Source of the DNA: Sphingopyxis sp. USTB-05
GTDB taxonomy: Bacteria; Pseudomonadota; Alphaproteobacteria; Sphingomonadales; Sphingomonadaceae
Reading direction: 5' to 3'
NCBI RefSeq assembly: GCF_023822045.1
Contig: NZ_CP084712.1
Coordinates: 4,523,001 to 4,587,000 of the forward strand
DNA: 64,000 bases
The notes below the pieces were generated by a model. That model searched no databases and had not been told where the DNA came from. It saw only the letters and a list, made by a program, of their open reading frames with translations. A program made the translations under genes and the position numbers. Shown here piece after piece: positions 14,990 to 24,060 of the stretch. The stretch's first letter is position 1; the number at the start of each line of letters is the position of its first letter.

Positions 14990-16908
14990 TGAGCCGCTTG
15001 ATCCTGACGACGCTCGGGCTCGCGCTTGCCGCCGCACCGGCCACGTCCTTGGCCCAGCGCACCGACGACAATGCGACGACCAGCGCCGAGGATGCTTTCG
15101 GTACCTCGATCGGCGGCGAGCAGATCGGCATCTATAACCCGAACTATGTCCGGGGCTTTTCGGCCGCGGAGGCGGGAAACATCCGCCTCGACGGGCTCTA
15201 CATTGACCAGCAAGCGGCCTTTTCCGATCGGCTGATCGGAGGCTTGCAGATGCGCGTCGGCCTGTCGGCGCAAGGGTATCCCTTTCCGGCGCCCACCGGA
15301 ATCGCCGAATATGAGCTGCGCCAACCCAGCGCGAAAAGGCTGCTCAGCGTCAGCGGGCGCCTCGGGCCGTTCGGATCGAAGGTTCTCGAACTCGACGCGC
15401 AAGTGCCGGTCACCGACCGGCTGTCGATCGGCGCGGGCTATGGACTGGTGTCCGACCGCAATCACACCGGCGGTGCGGCCGAATTTCGCACGGCTGCGCT
15501 GATTGCACGGTGGGAACCGGTCGACGGCGTCGAAATCATGCCTTTTTGGAGCCGCGTCGGGATCGCCGACGAGGAACTCCCGCCGTTGCTGCTGACCGCT
15601 GGAGACTTTCTGCCGCCGCGGCTCGAGCGCGTGAAGCGAATCGGACAGAAATGGGCGGCCAACGACGGCGAAACGATCACCGCGGGTCTGGCCACCACGT
15701 TGAAAAGCGGAGGCTGGACGCTGAAGGCCGGCGCATTTCGTTCGATCCTCGATCTTGACCGCTCGCACACCCAGCTGTTTCTTAATGTTCGACCTGACGG
15801 GACCGCCGATGAGGTTGTCATCGCGGAACCCGGGCGCCGTTCGGCCTCGACGAGCGGCGAGGTGCGGCTGTCGCGCCGCTTCGCCGACGGGCCGCGGCTC
15901 CACACGCTCCACTTTTCGATCAAGGGTCGCGACCGGGCACGCGTCTATGGCGGCAGCAGTGAAATCTTTGTCGGCAACCATCCGATCGAAGATCCCGTCG
16001 ACTTCCCCGAGCCCGTTTCAAATTTTGGTCCGCAGACGCGCGATACCGTCCGGCAGTGGACCGCGGGCATCGCCTATGAGGGACGTTGGAAGGACGTCGG
16101 CGAAGTGAGCATCGGCGTGCAGAAGACCGACTATAGCAAGCGCGTGTTCGGCCCCGACCTGCCCGTGATCACGACGAAGGATGCGCCGCTGCTGCTGAAC
16201 GCGACCGCCGCCCTCTACGCTTCGCCGTCGCTCGCCTTTTACGGCAGCTACACCGAAGGGCTGGAGGAGAGCCCCGTCGCCCCCGGTCATGCGGTCAACC
16301 GCGACGAAGCGCCGCCGGCAATCCGAACGCGCCAAGTCGACGCCGGCCTTCGCTGGTCGATCGTCCCCGGGATCCGTCTGGTCGCGGGGGTGTTCGAAGT
16401 TACTAAGCCTTTCTATTCGCTCGACAATGCAAGGCTGTTCCGCCAACTCGGCGACGTGCGCCATCGCGGCGCCGAATTCTCGCTTTCGGGCCAGATCGCT
16501 CCGGGCCTGACCGCAATCGCCGGGACGGCGCTGATCGACGCCAGGCTGTCGGGCGACGCCGTCGATAGCGGGCTGGTCGGCCGGAAACCGCTCGCGAGCT
16601 TCGGCCGGCTTTCGACCGCGGTACTTGATTATCGGCCGACCTTCGCGCCCGCCGTCTCGGTCGACCTCGTCGTCGAAAGCACGTCGGACCGGGTCGCAAG
16701 CGCCGACGGCAAGCTTGTTATCCCGGCGCGTGCCATAGCGTCGGTCGGGGGCCGCTACCGGTTCAAGCTCGGCAAGGCGCCCGCAACCTTGCGTGTGCAG
16801 GTCGCGAACATCGGCAACAAATATGGCTGGGCGAACGGGTCCTCGGGTATCTACCTCTACAACCTTCCGCGCCGGCTGACCGCCACGCTGACAGCTGATT
16901 TCGGCTGA
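14989..16908 (+). CDS. TonB-dependent-receptor-like outer-membrane barrel
   Basis: 639 residues: a signal peptide ending near SLAQR, a short plug-like segment (IYNPNYVRGFSAAEAGNIRLDGLY) and a long barrel of alternating strands to LPRRLTATLTADFG. The plug is much reduced compared with typical receptors (usually 120-160 residues) and I see no N-terminal TonB box. Such proteins import siderophores or glycans; the ligand here is unknown. The start was taken at 14989 rather than 14950 because it has GAAGGAG upstream and a normal signal sequence. Confidence 0.8.
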   Translation: MSRLILTTLGLALAAAPATSLAQRTDDNATTSAEDAFGTSIGGEQIGIYNPNYVRGFSAAEAGNIRLDGLYIDQQAAFSDRLIGGLQMRVGLSAQGYPFPAPTGIAEYELRQPSAKRLLSVSGRLGPFGSKVLELDAQVPVTDRLSIGAGYGLVSDRNHTGGAAEFRTAALIARWEPVDGVEIMPFWSRVGIADEELPPLLLTAGDFLPPRLERVKRIGQKWAANDGETITAGLATTLKSGGWTLKAGAFRSILDLDRSHTQLFLNVRPDGTADEVVIAEPGRRSASTSGEVRLSRRFADGPRLHTLHFSIKGRDRARVYGGSSEIFVGNHPIEDPVDFPEPVSNFGPQTRDTVRQWTAGIAYEGRWKDVGEVSIGVQKTDYSKRVFGPDLPVITTKDAPLLLNATAALYASPSLAFYGSYTEGLEESPVAPGHAVNRDEAPPAIRTRQVDAGLRWSIVPGIRLVAGVFEVTKPFYSLDNARLFRQLGDVRHRGAEFSLSGQIAPGLTAIAGTALIDARLSGDAVDSGLVGRKPLASFGRLSTAVLDYRPTFAPAVSVDLVVESTSDRVASADGKLVIPARAIASVGGRYRFKLGKAPATLRVQVANIGNKYGWANGSSGIYLYNLPRRLTATLTADFG

Positions 16909-16939
16909 CCTTTTCCAATCGAAATTTCCGGAGATCATC

Positions 16940-17599
16940 ATGCAACGCATCTTGTGCGCGGCGCTTGCCGCCTCGGTTCTGCTAGCTTCGGCCGAAGGCG
17001 CGCATGCCCAAGGTTTTCTGAAGCGGCTCGCCGATCGCGCTGCGGAGAAGGTAGAGCAGAACGCGGAAAAGCTCGCCGGCGACATAATCAATGGATCGGC
17101 AAAACCCCGACAGGATGAGAGCTCGAATGACGAGGCACCTGTCCCTGTTGAGACTTCGCAGGAGCCGGCGTCGGTTCAGCCCGTTCCCGAAGCGCCCGCG
17201 CCAAAAGCACGTTACATCGACAGCCTCAAGACGCCACCCCACGTTGAAGCGAAGAAGGCCGAGTATAACAAGTTCGGTGAAGTGAGCTGCAACGACTGCG
17301 AAGGCGGAATCGAACTCGATGGCCGCCCGACCTTCCCGTTCGACGAGTTCAGCGGACGATATAATGAACGTGCCAAGCGCGCGGGAAGCTGGCCGATCGG
17401 CCACATCCACCGCTGGCAGGGTAGAGCCTCTAAGGGGACGTTGACCTTGATGTCGGAAGAGCGGGTCGACGGCTTTCAGTGCCGCCGGCTTGAATATCGG
17501 CTGGAGCGGGGCGGGTCTTCTGTCAGTCGGCCCGGCCTGATCTGCCTTGGACTGGCGAACAGCTCGTCGGATGTCGAAAACTGGCACGAGATATACTGA
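16940..17599 (+). CDS. exported protein of unknown function with Pro/Glu linker
   Basis: 219 residues with a signal peptide cleaved after AHAQ, then an amphipathic helix (FLKRLADRAAEKVEQ), a Pro/Glu/Ala-rich linker (60-95) and a C-terminal globular domain with four cysteines (SCNDCEGG, FQCRRLEY, LICLG) that could form two disulfides. It follows the TonB-like barrel by 31 bp. Family not recognised. Confidence 0.68.
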   Translation: MQRILCAALAASVLLASAEGAHAQGFLKRLADRAAEKVEQNAEKLAGDIINGSAKPRQDESSNDEAPVPVETSQEPASVQPVPEAPAPKARYIDSLKTPPHVEAKKAEYNKFGEVSCNDCEGGIELDGRPTFPFDEFSGRYNERAKRAGSWPIGHIHRWQGRASKGTLTLMSEERVDGFQCRRLEYRLERGGSSVSRPGLICLGLANSSSDVENWHEIY

Positions 17600-17662
17600 G
17601 CCGCCGGGGTCGACGACGGGCTAAGGCTCGCGAGAAAATCGGTTACAAAGCGAGGTTTTTTT

Positions 17663-18217
17663 ATGAAGAATTTGGCCATTTTTACCGCCGTAACTGCGAT
17701 CGCCGCGACCTCGGTGCTCCATGCTGAGGCAATTCCGGCAAGCGCCGCAGGTGTCTGGACGCAATCCAGCAGCGGCAAAGAGCTGGTACTTGTCCCGCGC
17801 ATCAAACTCCAACCCAACGTCGGCGTGTCCTATGGCACCAGCCTGGGCGGCACCGCCGGCTATGGTTCGCCTACGCGCACCACGATCGTGACCGAACCGG
17901 CGTCGATGCAGGTGGCGCGTTCCATGACGCTTGAAATCGGGAAGGACGGACGTTTTACGTGGAAGATCGCCAAACGCCATGCCGAAAAGGAAGGCTGCTC
18001 GATGACGACGACGCAAGTGAAACATGGGCGCGTCAGTCAAGAGGGTGGCAAGACAATTTTCGCGGTCGAAAATGGCACGGAAAGCTTTGAATCAAGCTGT
18101 GGCCGCCAAGGTGGTTCGAAGCTCGCGCAGACGTCGGAGCAATATGACGTTCAAATTGGCGGTGGGCGAATGGTGTTGCAGAGCGGTGCGACCCGATGGA
18201 CCTTCTTGCGGGGCTAG
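17663..18217 (+). CDS. small exported protein of unknown function
   Basis: 184 residues, signal peptide to about residue 22, preceded by a GAGG ribosome site. The mature part has a run of Thr/Ser-rich strands and two cysteines (GCSMTTT and SSCGRQ) likely to form a disulfide, ending in MVLQSGATRWTFLRG. It looks like a small beta-barrel (lipocalin-like) periplasmic protein. Last gene of the exported run before the convergent ahpF. Confidence 0.65.
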   Translation: MKNLAIFTAVTAIAATSVLHAEAIPASAAGVWTQSSSGKELVLVPRIKLQPNVGVSYGTSLGGTAGYGSPTRTTIVTEPASMQVARSMTLEIGKDGRFTWKIAKRHAEKEGCSMTTTQVKHGRVSQEGGKTIFAVENGTESFESSCGRQGGSKLAQTSEQYDVQIGGGRMVLQSGATRWTFLRG

Positions 18218-18346
18218 GTGCGAACCATTCAACGTCTGCTTTTGTCGGTTTCAACCCGAAAGCTGGCGGTCCGCAATCGGCCAAAAACGGCTGCATTTGG
18301 ATTCTGTAGTTCCGACTTCAGCGGAGAAATTATCGGCCCAGTCACA

Positions 18347-19910
18347 TCAAGCCGAGGAGCGGATTAGGTGATCGAACGCAGAGAGCGACGCCTTTGATCC
18401 TTCGCCCATCGCGATGACGATCTGCTTGTACGGCACGGTCGTCACGTCGCCCGCAGCAAATATACCGGGCTGGCTTGTCGCGCCGCGCGCGTCTACCTCG
18501 ATCTCGCCGCGGTCGCTGAGCGCCACGGCGCTGCCCAGCCATTCCGTGTTCGGAATGAGGCCGATCTGGACGAAGATGCCTTCGAGTTCGACAAGATGTT
18601 CCTCATCCTTGTTGCGGTCGCGATAACGCAGGCCAACCACCTTCTCACCATTGCCGAGCACCTCGGTGGTGAGCGCTGACGTAATGATCGTGACATTGGC
18701 CAGGCTGCGTAGCTTTGTCTGGAGCACCGCGTCGGCGCGAAGCTGGCTATCGAACTCGATCAGCGTCACATGCGCGGCGAGCCCGGCGAGATCGATCGCC
18801 GCCTCAACGCCCGAATTGCCCCCACCGATCACCGCGACGCGCTTGCCCTTGAACAGCGGGCCGTCGCAGTGCGGGCAATAGGCGACGCCCTTGTTGCGAT
18901 ATTCGGCTTCGCCCGGGACGCCCATTTGGCGCCAGCGCGCGCCGGTCGACAGGATCACGGTCTTGCCCTTCACGCTCGCGCCGCTCTTGAGCTTCACTTC
19001 GTGGAGGCCGTGCGCGCCGCCGGGGATGAGCTCGGCGGCTTCCTGAACGTTCATGACGTCGACGTCATAATCCTTCACATGCGCCTCGAGCTGCGTGGCG
19101 AGTTTCGGGCCCTCGGTGTGCTGGACCGAAATGAAATTCTCGATCCCCAGCGTGTCGAGCACCTGCCCGCCGAAGCGTTCGGCGACGATGCCGGTGCGGA
19201 TGCCCTTGCGCGCGGCATAGATGGCGGCCGCGGCGCCGCCGGGCCCGCCGCCGACGACGAGCACGTCGAACGGCTCCTTGGTGGCGATCTTCTCGGCCGC
19301 CCGCGCCACGGCGCCGGTGTCGAGCTTCGCGACGATCTGCGCGAGGTCCATCCGGCCCTGCCCGAAAAGCTCGCCGTTGAGGAAGACGGCGGGCACCGCC
19401 ATCACCTTGCGGCGTTCGACCTCATCCTGAAAAAAGCGCGCCGTCGATCGCCGTGTGGCGGATGTTCGGGTTCAGCGCGGCCATGATGTTGAGCGCCTGC
19501 ACGACGTCGGGGCAATTCTGGCATGACAGCGAGAAGAAGGTTTCGAAGACGAAATCGCCTTCCAGCGCACGCACCGCGTCAAGCAGTTCGGCCTCTTCTT
19601 TCGGCGGATGACCGCCGACATGGAGGAGCGCGAGGATCAGCGAAGTGAATTCATGCCCCATCGGCAGGCCCGCGAACATGGCTTCGGCGCGGCCCTCATC
19701 GGCGCGGATCGCGAAGGACGGGCGGCGGGCGTCGTCGCCGTCGAACCGCGCGGTGACGAGGTCCGACTGCGCCGCGACCTCTTCGACCAGGCTGCGCATC
19801 TCGGCCGACTTGGGCGATGCGTCGAGGCTTGCGACCAGCTCGATCGGTCGGCGAAGGTTGCCGAGATAGGTCTTGAGCTGGGAGGTCGTGTTGGCGTCGA
19901 GCATCGGCAT
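18347..19910 (-). pseudogene. ahpF: ahpF, alkyl hydroperoxide reductase subunit F, interrupted by a one-base frameshift
   Basis: The N-terminal part (19422-19910) gives the AhpF thioredoxin-like domains up to [11 protein letters not shown] then stops; the rest (from 19405 to 18347) resumes with [15 protein letters not shown], the FAD/NAD-binding [17 protein letters not shown] and the redox pair YCPHCDGP. Removing one base from the A6 run at 19430-19435 (T6 in the mRNA) restores an unbroken reading through [18 protein letters not shown]. So a single-base insertion in a homopolymer splits the gene. AhpF passes electrons from NADH to AhpC, whose gene is just upstream. Either a sequencing or assembly error or a real inactivation. 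Confidence 0.93.
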
Positions 19911-20027
19911 GGGGAGAGCCTTTCGGACAGAAACAGGGGTTCGCCGCGGGGAACGGCGTCAGAATCTTTTGTTTTATGAAAAGCTGAGACCGGGCGGGCG
20001 CCGCCCGCCCGGTCCTCGCAAATCGGC

Positions 20028-20591
20028 TTAGATCTTGCCGACGAGTTCGATCGAGGGAGCCAGCGTTTCGGCGCCTTCTTCCCACTTCGCCGGGCAGACC
20101 TGGCCGGGGTTGGCGCGGACATAGACTGCAGCCTTGATCTTGCGGACGAGTTCCTCGGCATTGCGGCCGACGCCTTCGCTGGTGATTTCCATCACCTGGA
20201 TCACGCCGTCGGGATCGACAACGAAGGTCGCGCGGTCGGCGAGGCCCGAATCTTCACGCAGCACGCCGAAATTGTTGGCGAGGACGTGGTTCTGGTCGCC
20301 GAGCATGTGATAGTTGATCTTCCCGATCGCGGGCGAGCTGTCGTGCCAGGCCTTGTGGCTGAAATGCGTGTCGGTCGACACCGAATAGACCTCGACGCCG
20401 AGGCCCTGAAGCGTGGCATACTGATCCGCGAGGTCTTCGAGCTCGGTCGGGCAGACGAAGGTAAAGTCGGCCGGATAGAAGAAGAAAACCGCCCACTTGC
20501 CTTTGGTGTCGGCGTCCGTCACGGGGACGAACTTGCCCTGGTAGTATGAGGTGGCGTTGAACGGCTTGATCGAGCTTCCGATGATACCCAT
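20028..20591 (-). CDS. ahpC: alkyl hydroperoxide reductase subunit C (peroxiredoxin)
   Basis: A 187-residue typical 2-Cys peroxiredoxin: peroxidatic C47 in FVCPTEL, resolving C166 in PGQVCPAKW, near-identical in layout to enterobacterial AhpC. It reduces H2O2, organic peroxides and peroxynitrite in the cytoplasm, recycled by AhpF. The start at 20591 gives the conserved MGIIG N terminus, so the longer reading is rejected. ahpF lies 117 bp downstream. Confidence 0.96.
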   Translation of the reverse strand: MGIIGSSIKPFNATSYYQGKFVPVTDADTKGKWAVFFFYPADFTFVCPTELEDLADQYATLQGLGVEVYSVSTDTHFSHKAWHDSSPAIGKINYHMLGDQNHVLANNFGVLREDSGLADRATFVVDPDGVIQVMEITSEGVGRNAEELVRKIKAAVYVRANPGQVCPAKWEEGAETLAPSIELVGKI

Positions 20592-20618
20592 GGGAGAGTG
20601 TTTCCTTTGTTTGCTGCA

Positions 20619-20636
20619 CTGCAAAACGATTTGCAG
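20619..20636. promoter_or_regulatory. 7-bp inverted repeat in the ahpC leader
   Basis: CTGCAAA and TTTGCAG separated by ACGA, 28 bp upstream of the ahpC start. It may be an operator or a leader hairpin. I could not assign it to OxyR: the ATAG-N7-CTAT pattern is not evident. Confidence 0.35.
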
Positions 20637-20733
20637 AGGCGCATCTATGCACTCCGTCCCGGCGGCTCAATTCCAATTTTTCGGGTACAGTAATCGTCTC
20701 GGTCGATTAAAATGAGAGCTAAATTTCAACCGT

Positions 20734-21027
20734 TCAGCGAGAAGCTCGCCGCAAGCCGCACAGCATCTCGATCACCTCGGAGTCGAATGCGTCGGGGGCA
20801 TGTGGCGCGATTTTGCGAAAGCGGCTCGCGCAATAGGCTGCGCGCGGCCCCAGTTCCGCAACATCTCTGAAGTTCAGCGCCGTCCCGGCATTCCCCCCGG
20901 CAAGGTCGGGCATGTTAGCGAGCACGGCGCGGACAGTAAAAATCGCTCCGGGACGAACCTGGGAGGGGTAGCAGTCGTGCCGGCTGACGCACAGCGCCAA
21001 GTCATCCACTCGCCAATCGTCCGTCAT
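20734..21027 (-). CDS. small conserved protein of unknown function
   Basis: 97 residues. The start at 21027 follows GAGG by eight bases and gives MTDDWRVDDLALCV; the longer frame upstream looks non-coding. The pattern of W.VDDLALCV, a Gly-bounded strand pair and ...AYCASRFRKI-P-PDAFDSEVIEMLCG is one I associate with a small family common in sphingomonads and their phages; its function is unknown to me. Confidence 0.65.
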   Translation of the reverse strand: MTDDWRVDDLALCVSRHDCYPSQVRPGAIFTVRAVLANMPDLAGGNAGTALNFRDVAELGPRAAYCASRFRKIAPHAPDAFDSEVIEMLCGLRRASR

Positions 21028-21198
21028 AATCAACCTCGTGGTTGTTACGCAGCATCTGCCAGAGGTTATCATATTTGAAGAGCAGTGACGAATCGCTTGC
21101 GCCATTGAAGGAATCCAGGGGGCGAGAGGAATGAGGACCGGTAGCAATCGGTCCAGATCAACATAGGCTTCCCGCCGCTGCGGCCGAGCGAAGGAACA

Positions 21199-21468
21199 CT
21201 ACCGTTCAAATGCCACTGATTCGGAGACTTCTAAAGGCGGATCGCACATCGCTGACAGCGCGCCAGAGCGGAATCCGGGAAGGCCCTTCAGGTGCTCGAT
21301 CAGCAATTCCCATCCAACCAGCGCTTCATCGAACGTCCAGACTTTTCCGGCGACCCTGACGTCGCAACAGACCAGGTCGGTTGTGAGTTCGTCGCGCTTA
21401 TAGAAGGTAACCTTCTGCACATCTGTGATGGGGAGCCGGGAAAGAAGCTCTGCGTCGATACAGGTCAT
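21199..21468 (-). CDS. small conserved protein of unknown function
   Basis: 89 residues starting at 21468, nine bases after GAGG; the ATG at 21483 abuts the ribosome site. The core VTFYKRDELTTDLVCCDVRV is a beta hairpin with a vicinal cysteine pair, followed by a WELLIEHLKGLPGF helix. It belongs to a small family I associate with sphingomonads; no function known to me. Confidence 0.65.
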   Translation of the reverse strand: MTCIDAELLSRLPITDVQKVTFYKRDELTTDLVCCDVRVAGKVWTFDEALVGWELLIEHLKGLPGFRSGALSAMCDPPLEVSESVAFER

Positions 21469-21669
21469 GGGAACATGCCTCAAGATTCGCCCGCCGGGCT
21501 AAGTTTCGGGTTTCGAGAAACTGCGCCGCCCGATTGGGCAAGCCCGTGAGCGGCGGGTAAAATAAAACGCGTTTCCGTCGTCTCATGTTCCATTTTTTAC
21601 GGCGCAAAAGAGAACAAAAGCCCAAAGGGGGAGCAGCGCGTGATGCGCCGCTCCGCGCTCCCGGTGGCT

Positions 21670-22227
21670 CTAGGTCGTGTATTGCGCCGGGTGTTCGATC
21701 GCGACCTCGGTCTCTTCGGCGGTCGGGTCCGACAACATGCCCCCGCAGTCGCCGGAGCTCCTCGACACGACCTTGGGCTTCTGTCCGGACCCGTGCGAAG
21801 TGACCTCGACGCTGCGGCTGCAGGTTCCCGCTCCGCTGCTGGTCGCTACGTAACGATAGCTTACGGTTCCGGCCGGCAGCGAGCCGAGGCTGGCGAGGTT
21901 GATCTCTCCGAGCGGATTCGGCTGAGATTGCAGCGCGAGCATATGCCGCATCATCATGTCGCTTTGCCGGTTCATTGCCGCCGCGATCCGGTCGAACATC
22001 GCGAAGGGGGCCGCGTCGAACGGGTCGATCCACTGGACCGGAACGAAGCGTGCCGCGGGCGCCACGACAACCTTCGGCGCGATCTCGCCTCGATATTCGA
22101 TCCGCGCGATCGAGCCATCGGGCAGACCGACCTTCATCACACGGGTTTCGGCAGGTGCCGCCAACGCCGTGCCTGCGGCTGCAAGAGCCGCGACACCGGC
22201 GAAGACGGCCGTACGGATTTTACGCAT
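21670..22227 (-). CDS. small exported protein of unknown function
   Basis: 185 residues, strong ribosome site (GAGGAGG) before ATG 22227 and a signal peptide to about residue 23. The mature part contains SARIEYRGEIAPKVVV-like strands, a Met-rich stretch (AMNRQSDMMMRHML) and two cysteines flanking a Ser/Gly-rich C-terminal region. The Met-rich stretch could bind copper, but this is only a guess. Confidence 0.65.
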   Translation of the reverse strand: MRKIRTAVFAGVAALAAAGTALAAPAETRVMKVGLPDGSIARIEYRGEIAPKVVVAPAARFVPVQWIDPFDAAPFAMFDRIAAAMNRQSDMMMRHMLALQSQPNPLGEINLASLGSLPAGTVSYRYVATSSGAGTCSRSVEVTSHGSGQKPKVVSRSSGDCGGMLSDPTAEETEVAIEHPAQYTT

Positions 22228-22263
22228 CAATCGTCCTCCTCTGTTGATGATGGAAGCCAAAAT

Positions 22264-22803
22264 CTATCCTGCGAAACTGAATGCAGAATGACTCGCCGCG
22301 TCCGGCCTGGCCTGTGTTTCGCGGTGCGCGCCGATCGGATAATCGCCGCAGCGCAAAGCGTGCGGACCAGTTGGCGAGCAACAAAGCCGGGGCGGCGCTT
22401 CGCTAGTCAAGCAGGGCATGGCTGGCCGGCGTACTTCAGACGAGCCCCGTATCTCGAACGGGATAGTCGCTCGCCGGCAGTAAAGCTCGGCCGCATCGCG
22501 GTTCGCGAAGCGAAGTTCGATCTGTCCGAGGGGATCGCCGCCGCCGGTCCATCCGGTCAGCGGATCGGCCCGTGGAACCCAGCGCGGGCCGAAGCGCAAC
22601 CGCCACAGTCCGGCATGCGCGCGGCCCGACTGGTTTACACGAAGGGGCACAGGCTCGATAATCGCCCATGCATCGGGCGGCAACATGCTGGCGCGATGGC
22701 CGACCGATGCACAATTATCATTTGCCGGCGAGGGGGGCGACGCGCCCCCGTAGCCCGGCCCGGGACCGAAGTCCCGGACCTGCCCGTCACGCCGCCTGTC
22801 CAT
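22264..22803 (-). CDS. orphan NDUFS4-like protein (ETC complex I subunit conserved region)
   Basis: The core LWRLRFGPRWVPRADPL-TGWTGGGDPLGQIELRF-AAELYCRRATIPFEI matches the family of the accessory 18-kDa complex I subunit. The C-terminal LCCSPTGPHALRCGDYP is a cysteine-rich tail. No other complex I genes are near, so this is an orphan paralogue whose role is unclear. The start is uncertain: 22803 overlaps the end of the upstream Hsp20 gene and has no good ribosome site. The PANDN segment suggests that translation begins upstream of the core. Confidence 0.6.
   Translation of the reverse strand: MDRRRDGQVRDFGPGPGYGGASPPSPANDNCASVGHRASMLPPDAWAIIEPVPLRVNQSGRAHAGLWRLRFGPRWVPRADPLTGWTGGGDPLGQIELRFANRDAAELYCRRATIPFEIRGSSEVRRPAMPCLTSEAPPRLCCSPTGPHALRCGDYPIGAHRETQARPDAASHSAFSFAG
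22760..22777 (-). other. UUCG-capped hairpin between hsp20 and the NDUFS4-like gene
   Basis: On the minus strand CCGGGAC-TTCG-GTCCCGG is a perfect 7-bp stem with a very stable UUCG tetraloop, ten bases beyond the hsp20 stop codon. There is no T-run, so it is more likely an mRNA 3'-end stabiliser or attenuator than a simple terminator. Confidence 0.5.
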
Positions 22804-23302
22804 TGATCGGGATACGGCGGACATTTTCGTTCGCCGCCTCCGCCTTCGGCAGGGTGACCGTGAGCACGCCATTTCTGAAGGTCGCGCTCGCCTTGTCGCG
22901 TTCGACACCGCGCGGGAGACCGATCCGCCGCTCGAAGCGGCCGTAGCTGCGTTCGCTATAGCCGCGGTCCTTGTCTTCGACTTCGGACTTCTTCTCGCCG
23001 CGAAGCGTCAGCACGCCTTCCTCGACACTGATGTCGACATCCTTCTCGTCCAGCCCGGGGAGCTCGGCGACGATGCGGACCTCCTTGTCGGTCTCGCCGA
23101 ACTCGAGGTTCGGCCACGCGGGTTCGCGGCCGAGACCGCCGAACGACGACAGGCCGAAGCCGCGAAAGACATCGTCGAACAGCCGGTTGACGTCGCGGTG
23201 AAGCGAGAGGAGCGGATGATCGCCCCGCCCCTGCTCGGCGCGCACCGCGACGGGGAGCCGGTTCTCCTGCCGGCTCCAGGGAATCAGATCACGAATAGAC
23301 AT
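22787..23302 (-). CDS. Hsp20 family small heat-shock protein
   Basis: 171 residues; start 23302 follows AAAGGAG. The alpha-crystallin domain (about 60-160) shows VRIVAELPGLDEKDVDISVEEGVLTLRGEK and the terminal FRNGVLTVTLPK motif. The IxI-type tail (RRIPING) docks oligomers. It is an ATP-independent holdase that keeps unfolding proteins soluble. Second gene of a two-gene hsp20 operon, 74 bp after its partner. Confidence 0.93.
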   Translation of the reverse strand: MSIRDLIPWSRQENRLPVAVRAEQGRGDHPLLSLHRDVNRLFDDVFRGFGLSSFGGLGREPAWPNLEFGETDKEVRIVAELPGLDEKDVDISVEEGVLTLRGEKKSEVEDKDRGYSERSYGRFERRIGLPRGVERDKASATFRNGVLTVTLPKAEAANENVRRIPINGQAA

Positions 23303-23376
23303 GATGTCATCTCCTTTCTGGCTAGAGGGTTCAGCAAGGCTCGCCGCCGTCATCGGCGGCGAGCCGGTGGCCTCGA

Positions 23377-23856
23377 TCAGGCCGATTCGCGGTCTTTCTC
23401 CCGCGGGGCTGCGAGGCGATCCTGGGCGGGCGAGCTGCCGCCGATCTCGATCTTGCGCGGCTTCATCGCCTCGGGGACGACGCGCTGCAGATCGATCCGC
23501 AGCAGACCATTGTCGAAACCGGCGGATTCGACTTCGACATAGTCGGCAAGCTGGAAGCGCCGTTCAAAGGGGCGAGCCGCGATCCCGCGGTGGAGATACT
23601 GCTCCTCGTCCTTCTCTTCGCCGCGCTTGCCGCTGATGGTGAGCTGGTTCTGCTGGGCGACCACCTCGATATCCTCGGGGCGGAAGCCCGCCACCGCTAG
23701 CGTGATGCGGTAGCTGTCCTCGCCCCGCCGCGAGAGGTCGAAGGGCGGATAGCCTTCGCTGCCGTCGCCGCGCTGATCGGTCTCGAGGAGATCGAACAGG
23801 CGGTCGAAACCGACCGTGGAGCGCCGGAAAGGCGCAAAATCAAAGCTGCTTCTCAT
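23377..23856 (-). CDS. IbpA-like Hsp20 small heat-shock protein
   Basis: 159 residues; start 23856 is preceded by AGGAGG. N-terminal RSSFDFAPFRRSTVGFDRLFDLLE is the IbpA-type opening, followed by an alpha-crystallin domain with YRITLAVAGFRPEDIEVVAQQNQLTI and the client-binding RPFERRFQLADYVEV. It belongs to the class A group of alphaproteobacterial Hsp20 proteins. First gene of the pair, about 100 bp downstream of an RpoH-like promoter. Confidence 0.94.
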   Translation of the reverse strand: MRSSFDFAPFRRSTVGFDRLFDLLETDQRGDGSEGYPPFDLSRRGEDSYRITLAVAGFRPEDIEVVAQQNQLTISGKRGEEKDEEQYLHRGIAARPFERRFQLADYVEVESAGFDNGLLRIDLQRVVPEAMKPRKIEIGGSSPAQDRLAAPREKDRESA

Positions 23857-23959
23857 TTTCCAAATCCTCCTAAGTGAGCAATTTGGGCATGAGACGCGCC
23901 GGAGAGAGCCGGCGCTCTCATTTGACCCACCGAGCCCGGTTTCGGCGCCCGGCGATAAA

Positions 23960-23988
23960 AAGCTAGGAAGCGCCAAATCACTTTCAAG
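23960..23988 (-). promoter_or_regulatory. RpoH (sigma-32)-type promoter for the hsp20 pair
   Basis: On the minus strand CTTGAAA (23982-23988) is followed after 14 bases by CCTAGCTT (23960-23967), close to the alphaproteobacterial sigma-32 pattern CTTGAAA-N11-16-CCYATNT. It is about 100 bp upstream of the first Hsp20 start. The family context supports it; no start site has been mapped. Confidence 0.65.
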
Positions 23989-24060
23989 AGCTTTTTGCTT
24001 CGCCACTGCTTCGGCCCGTCGCATCATCAGACTTTGCCCGGCACGGCGAACTCAGGACGA

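Noticed and set aside
19425..19440. Programmed frameshifting in ahpF
   Set aside because: The shift needed is +1 at CUU-UUU-U without a stop codon or strong stimulator; an indel in the homopolymer is simpler. AhpF is not known to need frameshifting.
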